The position numbers and the translations under genes were made by a program. 64,000 nt of DNA from Pogostemon cablin (taxonomy: Eukaryota > Streptophyta > Magnoliopsida > Lamiales > Lamiaceae): contig CM043013.1 of the NCBI GenBank assembly GCA_023678885.1, positions 21,236,791 through 21,300,790 on the forward strand, given 5' to 3'. Below the pieces are notes generated by a model. It saw only the letters and a program-made list of their open reading frames with translations, had not been told where the DNA came from and searched no databases. Shown here piece after piece: positions 45,371 through 56,926 of this stretch (its first letter is position 1; every line of letters starts with the position of its first letter).

Positions 45371-46810
45371 AACAAAATGATATATATATATATATAATAT
45401 TGTATTAGTTTTAAGTTATTAATGTATTTATGTTTCTTAATGAATTTATTTTTTATATTTAATTGTATTATTAATTTTACATTTAAAAATCATGTTAATC
45501 TATACTATGCAATTTCGTAAAAGAAAAAAATGCATTTTTTTAATTATCTATTAAATTATATTATTTTTAATTCACTTTTTGTTGCACACAAGCACTCTCA
45601 TTTCATTTTTGATATCTAATATTTTATTTGGTCCCAAATTACAACTTTTGGAAAAAAAAAGAAAAAAGAAGAATTTAAAAACCAAAAATGAAATGAGACT
45701 TCTCTCGTATTAGACTATAAGTGAAATTATCCCTTAATTTATAGGAAAGTGATAATATCTTTAATGAAATGTGATATTTAATCAAGAGAAGTGAAAGGCC
45801 TCATAGTGACATGTCTCGTGCAAAACGTGCTCAAAGAAAAAAATAAAATAAAATCCCAAGTTAACACTTGGCATATAATATGTTAATTGTTAAATTTACC
45901 ATATTTTAGATTAGCATGATTAAACTAGATTACCTTAAAGCTACTAGTCTTATCTCTTGAAATACTTGTTTATTCAATTTCCCGCATCCATTTTTCAAAT
46001 CATACTCTCAATCTTATTTAATTTTCAGTTTACCAGTTGTTAATTACTGAAATCAAACTTGTGGATCGTATTTTAAGTGAAATAGTCATAAATAATACTT
46101 ATTTAATTATCTAGAGCTATCTCATGAGTTAGATATAATTATTGGTCATACTTGCTTCATACTAAAATTGATTTTTTTATACTTGAGGGTGAAACTCTAT
46201 AGAGAGAAAAAAGAGTGAACAAAGGGCTATAATAAAGGCGATTGATTACTATTGTTGTAAATGGCAACTGTGTATATATATTGTTAAAAGTTTACAAATT
46301 CATTAACAAATTGAGAAATTTCCTGCAATAACATTGTTTCACTATTATATATGTAAATGGAAACGAAAATGATGTTGCTAATCTCAGAAAATTAAACAAG
46401 ATTAAATAACAATCAGATAAGTGACGGCGGTATGTATATTATCTACCACAATAATTATTCATTCGTGTTGTAAGTCGAAATAACAATGGTGAATCCTCAT
46501 TTTAAAAATGTTGAGGTTTTAACAACACCTAAATAGACAATACAATTAGCTACAACAGTGGTGATTCATCGTCATAAGAAGATGATCTAAAATCAATGAT
46601 ATTACTTTGTTAAAAGGTTAACATGTAGAATCAAAAAGGCTATAACAACTTATTGATGAAAAAGTGTAGAATTTTAACGACTTGATAGACCATGGTTTAG
46701 CAAAGCTACAACAACACTAAATCTTCATTTTTTATTGCAGTTTTAATATAGTGGTTAAACCATAGATTAGACCAATATAAAGGCTCATACTTATCTCTTG
46801 TAAATCCATG
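45371..46810. other. AT-rich non-coding stretch
   Basis: A short (TA)n run lies at about 45380-45396. No open frame, element ends or RNA gene was recognised in the 1.4 kb before the direct repeat. Confidence 0.5.
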
Positions 46811-48259
46811 GTACCACTTTATTTTTATCAAATTTATTTTTTATTAAAAAAATATTTTATTGAGTAATAAATTATTTCTCTTTTAAATGAAAAATATTCA
46901 TCTTAACATGAATATAATAATCATAATAAATAAAATTTAACTTACTGCAATTGCTTGTTCATCGATTTGTGTGTGTCCCCAAGTGTAGGGAATCAATTAT
47001 AGCTCATAGTGTAACCAAGTAAAACTATCATACCCAAAGGATAATTCTAAACTCAATATTTAATTTAATTTATGACTACTCTAATTTAAAACAAATCTGG
47101 ATTTTATAAGAGAATTAATTAAATTTTATAAGAGAATTAATTAAATTAAAGATGTAGAAAATAATTACTAAAAATAATTAAATAACAAATAAAATTAAGG
47201 CAAAAACTTGTGTGCACCCGGGCGCACTGGGGCACACTATTTGCGCCTTTAGAATTTTGTGTTAAATTGTATACCCTTTAGTATAAAGATGTGTACTCTT
47301 TATTTTCTGAAGAAAAATAAAAAATATTAATAAAAAGTGTATACCCTTTAGAACAAAATGGTGTACCCTTACTAATTAAAGTGTATACTCTTTATAATAA
47401 AATAATGTACCCTTACCCATAATACTAAATTCTAAAGGCACACGGTGTGCCCCCGGATGCATGCAAGCCTCACTCTAAAATTAATATGGAAGTGTTCAAG
47501 AGAGAAGATAAGATAACTCTAGGAAATCCAATTTAAATTAATCAAATTAAATCACTAGACAATCGGTTAAAATTCATACAGATTTTATGAAAGCAATCAC
47601 CTAATTATGTTAAATCCCTTTTTTAAAGTAAACTTAACATATAAATCTGGTTCAAACCCTCAGATGGAGAAGAATAATTTCTACTCCCTTTCTAGGTACT
47701 GTATACAAAATTTCATTAAAGGTTAGAGCACTAGACTTCCCTTTATAGATACTTTAAAATTAATCCTCAATTCTCACCTAACAATCTAAGAAACCAAATC
47801 CTCTAAAATGGTAATTAATAGATATATTAAGTGTTCAATATTAATTATTATAATGAATAAAGGTTGTATGGTTAGATCTCATTTACCCATAATAGATACA
47901 CAAATTCAATTACTTTATGGCACAAGCAACAAGCATAAATATGCATAAGACAATGACATATCATGAATGAGGGCAGACCATATAAGACAAAAATATAAGT
48001 CTTAATTCAAACCATTAATATTGAAATAAGAATACTGCAGAAATCCTTAACGTAGTCTAGGTAATCAATTCAAGAAATTCAAACCTTCAAACCCTAGAAC
48101 TATCTAAAAAAGGACTAGCCCATGGTATTACAAGCAACACCCATGGTTAGATATGAAAGAAAATCCATGAGTCTATAATTCAAAAATATGAAAGAAAGAA
48201 TAAGATAAACCCTAGTTGTGGCGTAGATTTCCTTTCTTTCCTCCGTGGTTGTGAATCTT
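46811..48259. repeat. Left copy of the 1.45-kb direct repeat flanking the pararetrovirus
   Basis: It starts GTACCACTTTATTTTT and ends GTTGTGAATCTT. 56932-58379 is the same sequence in the same orientation, with roughly one difference per 100 bases by eye. It is AT-rich, without coding, and carries a MITE (47204-47470). It lacks TG...CA ends, so it is not an ordinary LTR. Confidence 0.9.
47204..47470. mobile_element. MITE inside the left repeat
   Basis: The left end AAACTTGTGTGCACCCGGGC and the reverse complement of the right end AGGCTTGCATGCATCCGGGG are similar. A second inverted block GCGCCTTTAGAATTTTG / AAATTCTAAAGGCACAC follows. The interior repeats GTATACCCTTTA-type phrases. The same element is at 57324-57590, so it predates the duplication. 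Confidence 0.65.
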
Positions 48260-48263
48260 ACCA

Positions 48264-48273
48264 TCTGATACCA
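48264..48273 (-). other. Left terminal copy of the tRNA-Met primer site
   Basis: TGGTATCAGA on the minus strand, preceded by CGTAAAA, matches the right end (CGAAAATGGTATCAGAGCC) and gives short terminal redundancy to the viral copy. Confidence 0.7.
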
Positions 48274-48564
48274 TTTTACGAATGGATCGGCGTATTCAGG
48301 ATAACTGTATGCATGATAGACATGATATGGAATAATCAGAGTATAAATGAATGAAATAATAAATTGAAAACAATAAAATTTGAATAAAACTTACTTTGAA
48401 TTATCGGAGATATGAGTTACAATGTAAGAAAGAGATATGAATGAATACAAGGATGAATATAAGAGTATTGGAATGCAAGAAATGATATATCTGAGCTTAA
48501 GGGCTTTTCTTCTCAAGTATTTTGATGCTAAAATATTTCGATGCCCTCTGAATGAAATGAACTG

Positions 48565-48576
48565 CCTTATTTATAG
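48565..48576 (-). promoter_or_regulatory. 35S-like core promoter of the pararetrovirus
   Basis: CTATAAATAAGG followed by CAGTTCATTTCATTCAGAGG on the minus strand closely parallels the TATA box and start region of caulimovirus pregenomic promoters. The following roughly 290 nt up to the primer site would be the RNA leader. Confidence 0.75.
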
Positions 48577-48964
48577 GCAAATTCTGAATTTGAATTTTCA
48601 TTTGAATTTGAATTTCATCAGAATTTGAATTCTTGCTGAGTGCGGTTGATGAAACGTCTTTTTTCCAGTGGTTGGAATAGTGTCTGCTACAGTACTTGTC
48701 GGCTGCTACAGTGATGTGAACAGTGACCTGTCGGCTGCTACAGTGATTGCTGCTGCTTTTTGAATAGTGAATGGCTGCTTTTGACAAATTTGGCCAGCTT
48801 TTTGACAAAGTGGGAGGCTGCTTTTGAAATTGGTACCTGCTTTTGATAAGAATAGCCAGGATAGTTGGCCTGTTTTGAATTTATCAAAATCATTGAGTAC
48901 TCGTTTCACCGAGAAACTTCTGACTCAACATTTTAATAAATCTTTCTGCTGAAAGAAATTTTGA

Positions 48965-49105
48965 ATTTTTCTTCTTTTCTTTTTCCTTTTCTCTTTTTTC
49001 TTTTTTCTTTTTCTTTTCTTTTGAATTTTTCTTTTTCTTTTCTTTCTTTTTCTTTTCTTTTGAATTTTTCTTTTTCTTTCTTTTCTTTTTCTTTTCTTTT
49101 GAATA
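48965..49105. repeat. Pure pyrimidine/purine tract
   Basis: TTTTCTTTT-type runs separated by TTTTGAATTTTT recur three to four times. The minus strand reads as Lys/Arg/Glu-only frames. It lies between the last viral ORF and the promoter. Confidence 0.85.
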
Positions 49106-49444
49106 TTCCAAAGATAGTCATAAATAAAATGGATCTTGATCACAAGGACCACCAAAAGGATCAAAGTCTGATTTTGAATCGCCTGATGAAACTTCTTCGG
49201 CTTCTGAATTCATCTTCTTGAATTTACAGAATTGAAGATATTCTTTAAAAGTTTCTGGGTCTTTCTCCATCATTTGAAATACTTCAATCTGTTCTTTAGA
49301 GAGGGAGCAGACATTAGTATCTTTTTTCTTCTTATTCCTGCTAGTTGATGAATCATTGCTGGCTGGTTTTTCCCATTGAGGTTTTTCACCAGTGATAAGA
49401 AAAGTTTTGACAACTTGAAGGTTGCAATATTTTGTAGAGTAATT

Positions 49445-50304
49445 TTACCACCATTTAATTTTGAATTCTCTAACAATAGAGAGTGGATTAGGAAGAGGGA
49501 AAAATTGTTTAAAGGTGAAGCTCCAACAAATTATCCAGGGGACTTTGAATTCGGAGAAAAAGTGGATCTCTGTATGAGATCTTTCAACAGGAGTTTTTGA
49601 GGTTTTTGTAGTATAGTATGAATAAGCTTCCATGACATCTGGAGGTAAAATGGAAGGGATAGGTCCAAAATCCATCCACCATTCTAGGAACCAAATAGGA
49701 AATGAGGTTTTTATGAAATCTGGATGAAAGGTAAAGAACCATGAATGATCAAATGGTCTAAAAAGAAAGGTTCTAAACCAAGCCATTTTGTAATCAGGAT
49801 AATTATATCCTCTGGGATTATAAGGAATAGAAAAATGTTTTTCATTGAATGGGAAGGTCCATTCGTCTGATTTGAAGATTCTTTTGATAATGCATTTTGA
49901 GTAGGAAATACGATCTGGATTATTAGGATCAGGAGTATGCACCAACTCAATAGATCCAGTGTCTATTAGAATGAATTCATAAAAATTTTGAGTTTTTAAA
50001 GGATTGTCAGGATACCATTGACATCCTTTAGGAAAATATTTAGAAATGATTCCTTTCAAAGTAACTAGATCTGGGGTAGTATGATATCGAGTGAGGGTTA
50101 AGTTTTGAATATTGGGTTTGGTAATATAGGTTTTTGAAGGTGAGCTTCTGGTAATACTTGAAATGGGGTTTTGAGTAGGGCTTTGACTGCTTGAGAATAA
50201 GAAGGAGAAGGTAAGCTTGGAAAATCAGAAAGGGCTTGAAATTGATTAACGTTAACAAGGGATTTTGAATAGTTTTGAGAAGTTTGAGGTCTGAGCTTAC
50301 TCAT
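49445..50304 (-). pseudogene. Conserved pararetroviral ORF downstream of pol, function unknown
   Basis: 50304-50098 (68 codons) starts four codons inside the end of pol and contains QALSDFPSLPSPSYSQAVKA. 50059-49445 (204 codons) contains PKGCQWYPDNPLKTQNFYEF, FRPFDHSWFFTF and WFLEWWMDFGP. I recall similar Trp/Phe-rich frames after pol in plant endogenous pararetroviruses, but no domain or function. A frame change near 50080 separates the two pieces. The ATG overlapping the pol stop suggests coupled or leaky translation. Confidence 0.6.
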
Positions 50305-52333
50305 GGTTTTCTGCAGGATTTTGAAAAAATTCTCTAGTTAGGAAATCAGGTAATGAATTATTATCTCCTTTGATATATTCAATATCAATATCAAAACATG
50401 AAAGTATAGCTTGCCATCTAGCAAAAATTTGTTTTGAAACAATATTTTTGACATCTTTTTGTAAAACTTCTTTTGCTGATTTGCAATCTATTCTAAGAAG
50501 AAATTTTTTGTTGAAAATATCATCTTGAAATTTGGTAATGCATAAAACAATTGAAAGTATTTCTTTTTTAATAGTAGAATAATTCTTTTGAGAATCATTC
50601 CAAATGCCAGAATGAAAACGAACAAGTTGTTCAATGAATGCATGAGATGTATGATCATTTTGAATTCTTTGTTTAAGGATACCTCCATAACCTTTATCAG
50701 AAGCATCAGTTTCAATTATCATGAATGCCTCAGGTTTAGGTATTCCTAAACAAGGAAGTGACTTAACCTGAACTTTAATCTGTTTAACAATATTAGTATG
50801 AATATCAGACCAAGGGTCAGGATTCTTTTTTAATCTTTGAAAAAGAGGTTGACAAATAATTCTGAGTTTAGGAAAGAAGTTAGAAACATAATTTAAACAA
50901 CCTAAAAATCTTTGTAATTGATTCTTTTCTTTAATCTCATTAGGAAATTTATCAGCAAATTCTATAGCTCTTGAAATAGGTTTTATGGTACCTTTTGAAA
51001 TGTCATAACCCAAAAATCTAACTTTTGTTTGGAAAATCTTTATCTTTGATGCAGAAATAACTAATCCATTCTTTTTGCAAATATAAAGAAAAGTTTTGAG
51101 ATGTTTGAAATGCTGTTCTATATTTTGAGAAAATATCAAAATATCATCTATATAAACAATAGAAAAATTTGAATAATCATTGAAAACATCATTCATAATA
51201 TTTTGAAATTCAGAAGGAGCATTTTTTAGACCAAAAGGCATTATGTTCCATTCGTAATGTCCAAAAGGAACTGTGAAAGCAGTTTTGTATTTGTCTTCTT
51301 CTCTGATCTGTATCTGCCAAAAGCCAGACTTAAGATCGAATTTTGAAAAAATGCATGCTTTATGCAATCTTTTGATTAAATCTCTTTTATTAGGAATAGG
51401 ATATCTAATCCATTCAAGAACCTCATTGAGTGGTTTGTAATTGATAACAAGTCTGGGGACTCCTCTTTCCTTCTCTGCTTGATTATTAACATAGAAGGCA
51501 GGGCAACTCCAAGGAGACTTAGAGGGTCTTATGAGTTTTTTGGAAAGAAGGGATTTGATTTCTTCTTTACAAATGTTAAGAAGATCGTGATTCATTTGAA
51601 TAGGTCTTGCTTTAGTAATAATAGACTTTTCATTGAAACCAGTAATATAAGGTAGAGAAACAATATGCTTCTTTCTTTCCCAGAAAGCATTGGGGAGGTC
51701 AGAGCATACTTCTTTTTTCAAGATATTTTCAAAATCTAAAACTTTGTTTTGAATATCCTTTTTGAGTAAATTTTCTTCAATACGAAAATAAGAAACTTCA
51801 TCTTTGAGGAAATTTAAATGAGATTTTTTAGACTTAATAACATTTATTTGAGAAATGTAATAATTTTGAAGAAGGGAGACTTCTCTATCTTTGATAGGAA
51901 GAAGAAATTTGAAATGAATATCTTTTCCCATGATATTGGTAGTAATACCAGTACCATCAACTTTGAAAGGATAAATAGTAGTTAAAAAAGGATTTCCTAA
52001 AATAATATCTTGACTTAAGTTTTTGACCAGAATGAAAGGGATTTTGAAACAATAACCATCATTGCAAATAAAAGCTTTTGAAAGTTTATACTTAATGTGA
52101 AGGGGAGTAGCATTAGCTGCTACAAGCCTTTCATTAGTTTTTTCATAATAAATTGAAGGAATAAGACCTTCCTTTATGCAATTTTGATCAGCTCCACTAT
52201 CTATAAGACAGGAAACATTGATCTTGAAATCGCTTATGACCAAAGTTATGATAGAATTCCATTTTTGAAAAGCTATATGTTCGATACTTTGGATAGCTTC
52301 ATTATCTGAAGTATCTGGAATAGCATCGATCAC
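50297..52333 (-). CDS. Pararetroviral aspartic protease, reverse transcriptase and RNase H (uninterrupted)
   Basis: A 678-codon frame without stops. The protease has DSGADQN (D45). RT has KFDLKSGFWQ (D333), MPFGLKNAPSEFQ and YIDD at 394-397. RNase H has ETDASDKGYGG (D543), E591 in STIKKEIL, D616 and D663 in LPDFLTRE. There is no integrase. The frame stays open upstream of 52333 (to about 52380), so the given start is not necessarily the true one; in the virus this part is probably made as a polyprotein or by a shift from the coat-protein frame. All catalytic residues are present, which is notable for an integrated copy. Confidence 0.85.
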   Translation of the reverse strand: MIDAIPDTSDNEAIQSIEHIAFQKWNSIITLVISDFKINVSCLIDSGADQNCIKEGLIPSIYYEKTNERLVAANATPLHIKYKLSKAFICNDGYCFKIPFILVKNLSQDIILGNPFLTTIYPFKVDGTGITTNIMGKDIHFKFLLPIKDREVSLLQNYYISQINVIKSKKSHLNFLKDEVSYFRIEENLLKKDIQNKVLDFENILKKEVCSDLPNAFWERKKHIVSLPYITGFNEKSIITKARPIQMNHDLLNICKEEIKSLLSKKLIRPSKSPWSCPAFYVNNQAEKERGVPRLVINYKPLNEVLEWIRYPIPNKRDLIKRLHKACIFSKFDLKSGFWQIQIREEDKYKTAFTVPFGHYEWNIMPFGLKNAPSEFQNIMNDVFNDYSNFSIVYIDDILIFSQNIEQHFKHLKTFLYICKKNGLVISASKIKIFQTKVRFLGYDISKGTIKPISRAIEFADKFPNEIKEKNQLQRFLGCLNYVSNFFPKLRIICQPLFQRLKKNPDPWSDIHTNIVKQIKVQVKSLPCLGIPKPEAFMIIETDASDKGYGGILKQRIQNDHTSHAFIEQLVRFHSGIWNDSQKNYSTIKKEILSIVLCITKFQDDIFNKKFLLRIDCKSAKEVLQKDVKNIVSKQIFARWQAILSCFDIDIEYIKGDNNSLPDFLTREFFQNPAENHE

Positions 52334-52401
52334 TTGATTTTTTGAAGAGCTTTCAGGAATATCTTTTTCAGAAACATTTTTGAAAATAGATAATCTGGTT
52401 T

Positions 52402-54090
52402 CTAATTCAAAATCTTTGAGATGAAGATGTCAGTCTCCTTATGCAGAATGCTTATCTCAGCTTTTAGAGTATTAACCTCTCGCTGAAGATCATTAATATT
52501 AATATCTGTTTTGATTAAGGAGGAGGAAGGAGCTTTGTTAAAAAGCTTTGAAATGCTGAAAGGTTCTATGATAGCAGGAGATTTGTCTTTATTGGGAATG
52601 TCATCATTAAGAATGATATTCCTTAATCTAAGAAGATATTTGTGTTTCTCTTCTAGATCAGGAACTTTGTCGATGAGATCGAACAAGAGTTCTTGTTCAG
52701 TCTTCTCTTTTGAAATAACATTTATGTTTAATGGACAGAATCCTTGACAAGAGGACTTATCTATTTCAGATTCTGAGCTTGTGTAAACTTCTTCTAAATC
52801 AGAACTTGAATCAGATTTATTTGAGCAATATTTTTGAGAATTATCATCAGAAATTAAAAGAGCAGAAATCTTATCTCTTAAAACTTCATCATCATGAAAA
52901 ACTTCATTAATCTTCTTTTTTAAAGGACAGACATCAGCTTTATGGCCTTTTCTGTGACATTTGAAACAAGTAATTTGAAAATTATCAAAATTCTTTTTAA
53001 AAGACTTTCTTCTTGAAAATTTAGGGTTTTTATAAATTTTTTCTTTGAAATCATTTTTATAGCGTTTTTTAGAAAAATGCTTTGCTTTGTTTTTGAATTT
53101 AGAGGAAGGAGCTTGAATCTTTTGTAATCCAAAAGCTTCACAGAATGTACCAATCTCCTTACGGTATCTATTCTTTTCAGATCCATACTTAGATTGTATT
53201 TTCAATTCTGAACACAAAGCTAGTCCTTCTTTTTTAATGAAAGCAAATAATTGACCATATGTAATAGTTTCGAAAGGAATGTCACTTTGACCAGTAGCTT
53301 CCTTAAGCTTTTGATGAATTCTTTCACCGAAAAGTTTAGGAAGTCCAGCTATGAATCTCTCTTTCCAAAAAGAAGCATTGCAATCATTTCTTTTTAAAAT
53401 ATGAGTGAGGAAAACATCTTTGTACCATCTACAATCAGATAAAGTAGGACATCTGATATTAGATAATACAACATGTGTTGAATCAAGTTCTTCTTTAGGA
53501 TTACCAATGAAATACATGCCAATAGTGAGTATTAACATGTCACAAGCATCATTTTTTGAAATAATAGTACCATCAGGTTCTTCAACCTCAATGGTATGTT
53601 GAAGAATATTTTGTTTGTCGGTGAGAGTAAGGGAGTTATCCCACCAATTTTTTAACTGACCAGTGAAGCTAGTAACAATGAGAGCGGCGGCGCTCTCTTC
53701 CTTTTGTCCTTGGGCTTTATAAGCAATACGAGCCATGCCCATTTCTTGAAGAGTATTAAGAATTTCATATTCTGATTTGCCATCAATGTTCCATTCATGT
53801 ATTGAATGGCCATCATATTTGGCATTGTTTTTGAAATGTGCCCTTTCTTCGAATAGAATATCTGGAGGAGAATATCTATTATTATAAAAGGCTTTTGTTC
53901 CGGATTGAAAATGAATTTTATTAATCTCATTATTATCAGATTCTGATTCGGATGAGATTTTTGATGAAATGTTTTTGGCTTTATTCAAACAATTAATGTT
54001 TGAAGTATGAGAGGTAGAGGCTATGTGAGGAGATGAAGTCTCAATAAGTCTTTTTGAGATTTTGTCTATGAGACTCGAACTAGCAGGAAA
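52402..54090 (-). pseudogene. Pararetroviral coat protein region with zinc knuckle
   Basis: The frame is open from just after the TAG at about 54091 down to 52402. RNDCNASFWKERFIAGLPKL is the conserved capsid motif. A Lys-rich basic stretch is followed by the knuckle CFKCHRKGHKADVC (C341, C344, H349, C354 counted from 53988) and an acidic Ser-rich tail. The coat protein would package RNA. It is in the same frame as the piece upstream, so one stop codon splits a formerly continuous polyprotein. Confidence 0.8.
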
Positions 54091-55206
54091 CTACAAATTC
54101 TTCTCGATATTAGTGGGAAGGCTCCTTGGAATGAAATGAGGAGTAGAAGTGCTATTTGGGAATTTGGAATCAGAGGGTTTTGAATCTAGTTTCACTGATA
54201 GGTGATTCACCTGTTCTGCAATAGTATGAAGAATTTGATTTGAAAAATTATTTTGTTCAATAACCTTTTTAATATCCTTAGCAACATCTCCCTCCCCTGT
54301 TCGAAAAGGGGTAGCTGGGATTTTTCCTTTTTCTAAAGATATTTTTATATTTTGTAACGGAGGATGAACTGAATAAATAATGACACCATTGTCTAGTTCC
54401 CATTTTTTGTAAATACTTTTTTGAACATTTATTTGATTTGCAGAAAAAACATTTTCAGAAATATCTCCTATTTTGCAATAAGCTGCAAACCAATCTAAAA
54501 GGGGAATATTGGATTTATATTTATTTTGAATTTCTTTTATCCAAATATCATTTATTTTTATACGAAACTCTTTGTCAAATTTTAAAAACCATTCTTTTCT
54601 AATTGTTTCTTCTTTAAAACTTCTATAAAGATATTTGAAATTTGGAGTAAAATTTTCAAAAGAAATCATTGAAATACAATTTTTCATTTGAGATGCAGTA
54701 GGGGAACCTGGGTTAACAGATTCTTGGTAAGATGGAATAGGAGTTTTGAAATTGACTTTGAGGTTTTGATAACCAGAGTTATCTGAAAAGGAGGAACGAG
54801 AATTGATTTCTTGAATCCTGATGTTGGGAACAACATCATTCTGTCTCAAAGAGTTGAATCTGAGGAGTATTCTTCCCTCAGAGTCTTCCTCTATTTCGGA
54901 GACTTCGTGTCTTTCTATTCCTCTTGGTATTTGAGGATTATTGATTATGAATTCTGTGGGAATGGTTATTTCATTCCACTTGAGTCTTTTTGGAACAAAT
55001 AAATTTGAACTGCCTGCTTCTATTTGAAGCATAACAGTTTCATCTTTAGATGTTGGATGCAAAATAAATTTTGGATTGAGCTGTGAAGACATAACACGAA
55101 AGTAAACACGATAAATAACAGCAAAGTTTTTGCAAAGATTTTTGAACTCATTACTCTGTAAATGAATATCAAGAATTAATGAATCAATTAATAAAGGATC
55201 TGTAAT
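54091..55206 (-). pseudogene. Movement-protein C-terminus and middle region of the viral polyprotein
   Basis: Open from 55206 in the frame of ATG 55092. The first part, VDITDPLLIDSLILDIHLQS through YRVYFRVM, looks like the end of a 30K-type movement protein. It is followed by a middle region with FVPKRLKWNEITIPTEFI and a C-terminal part with DWFAAYCKIGD. The stop TAG near 54091 separates it from the coat-protein frame. The movement-protein centre is missing. Confidence 0.65.
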
Positions 55207-56257
55207 ATCAACAGATGGTATCAGAGCCTAGTTGGCTGTGATACGAAAAGACAATTTAAAAAATTTTTGATTTCTGAATACTTGTGATAATTTCATAAGT
55301 ATTAATTGCTGAACTTAGGTTCTGAATATTTACTTAATTCTATAAGTGATATTTGCTGAACTTGGAAAGTTCGTTGGTAAGCGTGAATCCATTGGTCAGC
55401 CTTGTGATTGGTGGTCCTGGTAGTGTTCCCGAACATTATGGCAAAGCAAATATATACTTACTTTTGTTAAGTAATATTCTCATACTTATTGCAAAGCAAT
55501 TATACTTATTGTGGTTAATACAAGCTATTCATAGCATCTAGATTTAGAAATTTATTTTCAAAACACAGTTCGAGTAGCTCTAATATTGTTCAATCTCATG
55601 AATTGCATATTCAGGATAATAATTACTCAAATTGGACTATACCTGAACAACAAATTGAAACTATGTATCATATCGGTACTCTTGATTTCAAAACAGCTTT
55701 TTCTGTTAAAACTCATGAAGAAACTATTTCAATTCAAAAGGAATTTCAAAGTTTACCTCTTTTATCCAAAGTATCTATTAAAAAATATTTGGAAAAAGGT
55801 TACAGATATATTCATTTTGGTTTAATTCAAGTTGCTATTAAACCTCTTGTTCATATTGGTGTTGATGCTCCTGTTTATCTCACTTTAAGGGATAACAGAT
55901 TAAAACTCTTCAAAAGATATTCCTGAAAGCTCTTCAAAAAATCAAGTGATCGATGCTATTCCAGATACTTCAGATAATGAAGCTATCCAAAGTATCGAAC
56001 ATATAGCTTTTCAAAAATGGAATTCTATCATAACTTTGGTCATAAGCGATTTTAAGATCAATGTTTCTTGTCTTATAGATTGTGGAGCTGATCAAAATTG
56101 CATAAAGGAAGGTCTTATTCCTTCAATTTATTATGAAAAAACTAATGAAAGGCTTGTAGCAGCTAATGCTACTCCCCTTCACATTAAGTATAAACTTTCA
56201 AAAGCTTTTATTTGCAATGATGGTTATTGTTTTAACATAGAAGGCATGGCAACTTAA
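55207..56257 (+). other. Inverted mosaic segment within the pararetrovirus
   Basis: On the plus strand: primer site (TGGTATCAGAGCC, 55216-55228), leader, a movement-protein start (about 55540-55890), a short junction, then an inverted copy of the protease start (55912-56235, matching 52363-52060) and about 20 bases of an RT piece matching 51490-51510. It replaces the movement-protein centre. The primer-site-to-movement arm is nearly identical to 56926-56257 in opposite orientation, so the two arms form an inverted repeat of about 670 bp. Confidence 0.8.
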
Positions 56258-56611
56258 AGTGAGATAAACAGGAGCATCAACACCAATATGAACAAGAGGT
56301 TTAATAGCAACTTGAATTAAACCAAAATGAATATATCTGTAACCTTTTTCCAAATATTTTTTAATAGATACTTTGGATAAAAGAGGTAAACTTTGAAATT
56401 CCTTTTGAATTGAAATAGTTTCTTCATGAGTTTTAACAGAAAAAGCTGTTTTGAAATCAAGAGTACCGATATGATACATAGTTTCAATTTGTTGTTTAGG
56501 TATAGTCCAATTTGAGTAATTATTATCCTGAATATGCAATTCATGAGATTGAACAATATTAGAGCTACTCGAACTGTGTTTCGAAAATAAATTTCTAAAT
56601 CTTGATGCCAT
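56257..56611 (-). pseudogene. Movement-protein N-terminal fragment
   Basis: It starts MASRFRNLFSKHSSSSSN about 315 nt after the primer site, with LEKGYRYIHFGLIQVAIKPL, resembling the 30K-type movement-protein core. After about 116 codons it runs into a short foreign piece from the RT region and stops. The same fragment, with one visible amino-acid difference (Glu/Lys), is in the plus-strand arm at 55603-55890. Confidence 0.75.
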
Positions 56612-56913
56612 GAATAGCTTGTATTAACCACAATAAGTATAATTGCTTTGCAATAAGTATGAGAATATTACTTAACAAAAGTAAGTATATATTTGCTTTG
56701 CCATAACGTTCGGGAACACTACCGGGACCACCAATCACAAGGCTGACCAACGGATTCACGCTTACCAACGAACTTTCCAAGTTCAGCAAATATCACTTAT
56801 AGAATTAAGTAAATATTCAGAACCTAAGTTCAGCAATTAATACTTATGAAATTATCACAAGTATTCAGAAATCAAAAATTTTTTAAATTGTCTTTTCGTA
56901 TCACAGCCAACTA

Positions 56914-56926
56914 GGCTCTGATACCA
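56914..56926 (-). other. Right terminal tRNA-Met primer site of the pararetrovirus
   Basis: TGGTATCAGAGCC on the minus strand, complementary to the 3' end of initiator tRNA-Met as in caulimovirids. It lies five bases inside the right direct repeat. Confidence 0.8.

Noticed and set aside
48890..49164. Lys/Glu-only frames on the minus strand
   Set aside because: They are produced by the purine tract and open in several frames at once, so they carry no coding signal.
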